Below are positions 58,802-64,000 of a stretch of DNA of 64,000 nucleotides, piece by piece (positions within the stretch are counted from its first letter, which is position 1; each line of letters starts with the position of its first letter). This DNA is from Crossaster papposus (Eukaryota > Echinodermata > Asteroidea > Velatida > Solasteridae), in contig JBAIAA010000866.1 of NCBI GenBank assembly GCA_037893245.1, positions 186,001-250,000 on the forward strand, read 5' to 3'. The position numbers and the translations under genes are program-made. Under the pieces are notes generated by a model, which saw only the letters and a list, made by a program, of their open reading frames with translations, ran no database searches and was not told where the DNA came from.

Positions 58802-58884
58802 TGTCAGGAGTGGGATTCGAACCCACGCCTACAGAGTAGACTACGACCTTGACGTAGCGCATTATACCGCTCGGACATCCTGAC
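58802..58884 (-). tRNA. tRNA-Leu-like (AAG) with C33, probably inactive
   Basis: Same C33 and A-box lesion as 52437-52519, at an offset of 6365 bp. Confidence 0.7.
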
Positions 58885-59244
58885 TCGCTTGTAGAATGTG
58901 CGAAGTGTAAACATAAAATTGAATTTTGAGGCAAAATTACCGAAATGCAAATCACAACATAAAAAAATGTCAGGAGTGGGATTCGAACCCACGCCTACAG
59001 AGTAGACTACGACCTGAACGTAGCGCCTTAGACCGCTCGCCCATCCTGACTCGCTTGTAGAATGTGCGAAGTGTAAACATAAAATTGAATTTTGAGGCAA
59101 AATTACCGAAATGCAAATCACAACATAAAACAATGTCAGGAGTGGGATTTGAACCCACGCCTACAGAGTAGACTACGACCTAAACGTTAATTAAATAAAA
59201 TTTTGAGGCAACATTTCCGAAATGCAAATCACAACATAAAAAAA

Positions 59245-59327
59245 TGTCAGGAGTGGGATTCGAACCCACGCCTACAGAGTAGACTACGACCTGAACGTAG
59301 CGCCTTAGACCGCTCGGCCATCCTGAC
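59245..59327 (-). tRNA. tRNA-Leu (CAG), exact consensus
   Basis: Body identical to the reference; distant homologue of 52880. Confidence 0.93.
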
Positions 59328-61182
59328 TCGCTTGTAGAATGTGCGAAGTGTAAACAGAAAATTGAATTTTGAGGCAAAATTACCGAAATGCAAATCACAA
59401 CATAAAAAAATGTCAGGAGTGGGATTCGAACCCACGCCTACAGAGTAGACTACGACCTGAACGTAGCGCCTTGGACCGCTCGGCCATCCTGACTCGCTTG
59501 TAGAATATGCGAAGTGTAAACAGAAAATTTAATTTTGAGGCAAAATTACCGAAATGCAAATCACAACATAAAAAAATGTCAGGAGTGGGATTTGAACGCA
59601 CGCCTACATAGTACACTACGACCTAAACGTTAATTAAATTAAATTTTGAGGCAACATTTCCGAAATGCAAATCACAACATAAAAAAATGTCAGCAGTGGA
59701 ATTCGAACCCACGCCTACAGAGTAGACTACGACCTGAACGTATCGCCTTAGACCGCTCGGCCATCCTGACTCGCTTGTAGAATGTGCGAAGTGTAAACAG
59801 AAAATTAAATTTTGAGGCAAAATTACCGAAATGCAAATCATAACATAAAAAAATGTCAGGAGTGGGATTCGAACCCACGCCTACAGAGTAGACTGCGACC
59901 TGAACGTAGCGCCTTAGACCGCTCGGCCATCCTGACTCGCTTGTAGAATGTGCGAAGTGTGAACAGAAAATTAAATTTTGAGGCAAAATTACCGAAATGC
60001 AAATCATAACATAAAAAAATGTCAGGAGTGGGATTCGAACCCACGCCTACAGAGTAGACTACGACCTGAACGTAGCGCCTTAGACAGCTCGGCCATCCTG
60101 ACTCACTTGTAAAATGTGCGAAGTGTAAACAGAAAATTGAATTTTGAGGCAAAATTACCGAAATGCAAATCACAACATAAAAAAATGTCAGGAGTGGGAT
60201 TCGAACCCACGCCTACAGAGTAGACTACGACCTAAACGTTAATTAAATTAAATTTTGAGGCAACATTTCCGAAATGCAAATCACAACATAAAAAAATGTC
60301 AGCAGTGGGATTCGAACCCACGCCTACAGAGTAGACTACGACCTGAACGTATCGCCTTAGACCGCTCGGCCATCCTGACTCGCTTGTAGAATGTGCGAAG
60401 TGTAAACAGAAAATTAAATTTTGAGGCAAAATTACCGAAATGCAAATCATAACATAAAAAAATGTCAGGAGTGGGATTCGAACCCACGCCTACAGAGTAG
60501 ACTGCGACCTGAACGTAGCGCCTTAGACCGCTCGGCCATCCTGACTCGCTTGTAGAATGTGCGAAGTGTGAACAGAAAATTAAATTTTGAGGCAAAATTA
60601 CCGAAATGCAAATCATAACATAAAAAAATGTCAGGAGTGGGATTCGAACCCACGCCTACAGAGTAGACTACGACCTGAACGTAGCGCCTTAGACAGCTCG
60701 GCCATCCTGACTCACTTGTAAAATGTGCGAAGTGTAAACAGAAAATTGAATTTTGAGGCAAAATTACCGAAATGCAAATCACAACATAAAAAAATGTCAG
60801 GAGTGGGATTCGAACCCACGCCTACAGAGTAGACTACGACCTAAACGTTAATTAAATTAAATTTTGAGGCAACATTTCCGAAATGCAAATCACAACATAA
60901 AAAAATGTCAGGAGTGGGATTCGAACCCACGCCTACAGAGTAGACTACGACCTGAACGTAGCGCCTTAGACCGCTCGCCCATCCTGACTCGCTTGTAGAA
61001 TGTGCGAAGTGTAAACATAAAATTGAATTTTGAGGCAAAATTACCGAAATGCAAATCACAACATAAAACAATGTCAGGAGTGGGATTTGAACCCACGCCT
61101 ACAGAGTAGACTACGACCTAAACGTTAATTAAATAAAATTTTGAGGCAACATTTCCGAAATGCAAATCACAACATAAAAAAA

Positions 61183-61265
61183 TGTCAGGAGTGGGATTCG
61201 AACCCACGCCTACAGAGTAGACTACGACCTGAACGTAGCGCCTTAGACCGCTCGGCCATCCTGAC
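61183..61265 (-). tRNA. tRNA-Leu (CAG), exact consensus
   Basis: Body identical to the reference; T7 run. Confidence 0.93.
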
Positions 61266-62899
61266 TCGCTTGTAGAATGTGCGAAGTGTGAACAGAAAAT
61301 TAAATTTTGAGGCAAAATTACCGAAATGCAAATCATAACATAAAAAAATGTCAGGAGTGGGATTCGAACCCACGCCTACAGAGTAGACTACGACCTGAAC
61401 GTAGCGCCTTAGACAGCTCGGCCATCCTGACTCGCTTGTAAAATGTGCGAAGTGTAAACAGAAAATTGAATTTTGAGGCAAAATTACCGAAATGCAAATC
61501 ACAACATAAAAAAATGTCAGGAGTGGGATTCGAACCCACGCCTACAGAGTAGACTACGACCTGAACGTAGCGCCTTGGACCGCTCGGCCATCCTGACTCG
61601 CTTGTAGAATATGCGAAGTGTAAACAGAAAATTTAATTTTGAGGCAAAATTACCGAAATGCAAATCACAACATAAAAAAATGTCAGGAGTGGGATTTGAA
61701 CGCACGCCTACATAGTACACTACGACCTAAACGTTAATTAAATTAAATTTTGAGGCAACATTTCCGAAATGCAAATCACAACATAAAAAAATGTCAGCAG
61801 TGGGATTCGAACCCACGCCTACAGAGTAGACTACGACCTGAACGTATCGCCTTAGACCGCTCGGCCATCCTGACTCGCTTGTAGAATGTGCGAAGTGTAA
61901 ACAGAAAATTAAATTTTGAGGCAAAATTACCGAAATGCAAATCATAACATAAAAAAATGTCAGGAGTGGGATTCGAACCCACGCCTACAGAGTAGACTGC
62001 GACCTGAACGTAGCGCCTTAGACCGCTCGGCCATCCTGACTCGCTTGTAGAATGTGCGAAGTGTGAACAGAAAATTAAATTTTGAGGCAAAATTACCGAA
62101 ATGCAAATCATAACATAAAAAAATGTCAGGAGTGGGATTCGAACCCACGCCTACAGAGTAGACTACGACCTGAACGTAGCGCCTTAGACAGCTCGGCCAT
62201 CCTGACTCACTTGTAAAATGTGCGAAGTGTAAACAGAAAATTGAATTTTGAGGCAAAATTACCGAAATGCAAATCACAACATAAAAAAATGTCAGGAGTG
62301 GGATTCGAACCCACGCCTACAGAGTAGACTACGACCTAAACGTTAATTAAATTAAATTTTGAGGCAACATTTCCGAAATGCAAATCACAACATAAAAAAA
62401 TGTCAGGAGTGGGATTCGAACCCACGCCTACAGAGTAGACTACGACCTGAACGTATCGCCTTAGACCGCTCGGCCATCCTGACTCGCTTGTAGAATGTGC
62501 GAAGTGTAAACAGAAAATTAAATTTTGAGGCAAAATTACCGAAATGCAAATCATAACATAAAAAAATGTCAGGAGTGGGATTCGAACCCACGCCTACAGA
62601 GTAGACTACGACCTGAACGTATCGCCTTAGACCGCTCGGCCATCCTGACTCGCTTGTAGAATGTGCGAAGTATAAACAGAAAATGGAATTTTGAGGCAAA
62701 ATAACCGAAATGCAAAACAATGTCAGGAGTGGGATTCGAACCCACGCCTACAGAGTAGACTGCGACCTGAACGTAGCGCCTTGGACCGCTCGGCCATCCT
62801 GAGTTGCTCGTAAAATGTGCGAAAATATTGTGCGAAGTGTAAACAGAAAATTAAATTTTGAGGCAAAATTACCGAAATGCAAATCATAACATAAAAAAA

Positions 62900-62982
62900 T
62901 GTCAGGAGTGGGATTCGAACCCACGCCTACAGAGTAGACTACGACCTGAACGTAGCGCCTTAGACCGCTCGGCCATCCTGAC
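62900..62982 (-). tRNA. tRNA-Leu (CAG), exact consensus
   Basis: Body identical to the reference; homologue of 55539. Confidence 0.93.
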
Positions 62983-63231
62983 TCGCTTGTAGAATGTGCG
63001 AAGTGTAAACAGAAAATTGAATTTTGAGGCAAAATTACCGAAATGCAAATCACAACATAAAAAAATGTCAGGAGTGGGATTCGAACCCACGCCTACAGAG
63101 TAGACTACGACCTGAACGTAGCGCCTTCGACCGCTCGGCCATCCTGACTCGCTTGTAGAATGTGCGAAGTGTAAACAAAAAATTAAATTTTGAGGCAAAA
63201 TTACCGAAATGCAAATCATAACATAAAAAAA

Positions 63232-63314
63232 TGTCAGGAGTGGGATTCGAACCCACGCCTACAGAGTAGACTACGACCTGAACGTAGCGCCTTAGACCGC
63301 TCGGCCATCCTGAC
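63232..63314 (-). tRNA. tRNA-Leu (CAG), exact consensus
   Basis: Body identical to the reference; homologue of 55871, last exact copy in the window. Confidence 0.93.
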
Positions 63315-64000
63315 TCGCTTGTAGAATGTGCGAAGTGTAAACAGAAAATTTAATTTTGAGGCAAAATTACCGAAATGCAAATCACAACATAAAAAAATGT
63401 CAGGAGTGGGATTTGAACGCACGCCTACATAGTACACTACGACCTAAACGTTAATTAAATTAAATTTGAGGCAACATTTCCGAAATGCAAATCACAACAT
63501 AAAAAAATGTCAGCAGTGGGATTCGAACCCACGCCTACAGAGTAGACTACGACCTGAACGTATCGCCTTAGACCGCTCGGCCATCCTGACTCGCTTGTAG
63601 AATGTGCGAAGTGTAAACAGAAAATTAAATTTTGAGGCAAAATTACCGAAATGCAAATCATAACATAAAAAAATGTCAGGAGTGGGATTCGAACCCACGC
63701 CTACAGAGTAGACTGCGACCTGAACGTAGCGCCTTAGACCGCTCGGCCATCCTGACTCGCTTGTAGAATGTGCGAAGTGTGAACAGAAAATTAAATTTTG
63801 AGGCAAAATTACCGAAATGCAAATCATAACATAAAAAAATGTCAGGAGTGGGATTCGAACCCACGCCTACAGAGTAGACTACGACCTGAACGTAGCGCCT
63901 TAGACAGCTCGGCCATCCTGACTCACTTGTAAAATGTGCGAAGTGTAAACAGAAAATTGAATTTTGAGGCAAAATTACCGAAATGCAAATCACAACATAA

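Larger units (their letters stand above)
57888..64000 (-). repeat. tRNA-Leu tandem array, segment 10
   Basis: Non-consensus CAG copies start at 58165, 58622, 58968, 59411, 59688, 59854, 60020, 60297, 60463, 60629, 60906, 61349, 61515, 61792, 61958, 62124, 62401, 62567, 62721, 63066, 63508, 63674 and 63840. Truncated copies start at 58054, 58511, 59134, 59577, 60186, 60795, 61072, 61681, 62290 and 63398. Units 57889-59327 match 51524-52962 at +6365; 62291-63314 match 54930-55953 at +7361; a 609-bp block starts at 59578 and recurs at 60187. The array continues past the window end. Confidence 0.93.

Noticed and set aside
84-63993. Hundreds of overlapping minus-strand reading frames of 60-190 residues with repeated phrases such as RMAERSKALRSGRSLL and GSNPTPDIF
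   Set aside because: These are translations of tRNA-Leu and spacer in three rotating frames (166 is one more than a multiple of three). RMAERSKAL is the D arm and acceptor read as protein. There is no codon-level constraint independent of the tRNA.
1-64000. CRISPR-like regular repeats with spacers
   Set aside because: The repeat is an 83-nt tRNA gene and the intervening 83 bp are themselves nearly identical between units, so there are no unique spacers.
1-64000. tRNA-derived SINE family
   Set aside because: Units are strictly head-to-tail with no 3' tail sequence, no flanking target duplications and no dispersed copies in the 3-kb non-array region.
1-64000. Pure assembly collapse or artificial duplication
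   Set aside because: Units differ by many scattered substitutions, spacer types and block structure, which argues against simple copy errors. Exact copy number still needs long-read support, so only the strong form is rejected.
1-64000. Organellar or bacterial origin
   Set aside because: Pol III internal boxes, T-run terminators, lack of encoded CCA and the transposable elements present fit a eukaryotic nuclear genome.

Overview
This is a eukaryotic nuclear window made almost entirely of tRNA-Leu genes. About 61 of the 64 kb is one head-to-tail array, entirely on the minus strand, with a basic period of 166 bp: an 83-nt class II tRNA-Leu gene (discriminator A73 included) plus an 83-nt spacer. 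Reading by hand I place 321 full-length copies, 61 copies lacking the 5' third (all with the same junction), 2 copies split by transposable elements and 1 copy cut by the window edge, 385 units in all. The array runs off both ends. The absence of an encoded CCA, the internal A and B boxes and the T-run directly behind each gene are eukaryotic RNA polymerase III features. The element at 56693-56935 looks to me like a foldback element of marine invertebrates (perhaps an echinoderm), but that assignment is from memory and weak.

The consensus body has a perfect 7-bp acceptor stem, a 5-bp anticodon stem, a 4-bp long variable arm and a perfect T stem. Anticodon positions 35-36 are AG in every full-length copy, while position 34 carries all four bases: CAG in 281 copies (42 exactly consensus), AAG in 21, GAG in 16 and TAG in 3. 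The array therefore contains versions for the whole CUN leucine box, including GAG, which animals normally do not use.

Layout. 1-23998: older, more varied left array (125 full copies, 9 exactly consensus), with local duplications of 1716, 774, 943, 1299 and 955 bp. 23999-27084: a 3086-bp element with inverted ends and a 3-bp GTA target duplication, inserted in one tRNA gene; it holds subterminal repeats, poly-G tracts and a frameshifted, reverse-transcriptase-associated (probably Penelope-like) fragment. 27085-64000: more homogeneous right array (196 full copies, 33 exactly consensus) built of larger duplications (1750, 2594, 1287, 3896, 2525, 942, 609, 6365 and 7361 bp). A 243-bp foldback element at 56693-56935 splits another tRNA inside its anticodon.

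No protein-coding gene of the host is supported. The many minus-strand reading frames of 60-190 residues are tRNA and spacer read as protein; they recur in rotating frames because 166 is not a multiple of three. The units are either a very large tRNA-Leu gene cluster, or a tRNA-derived satellite in which a fraction of copies remains capable of expression. Sequence alone cannot separate these.
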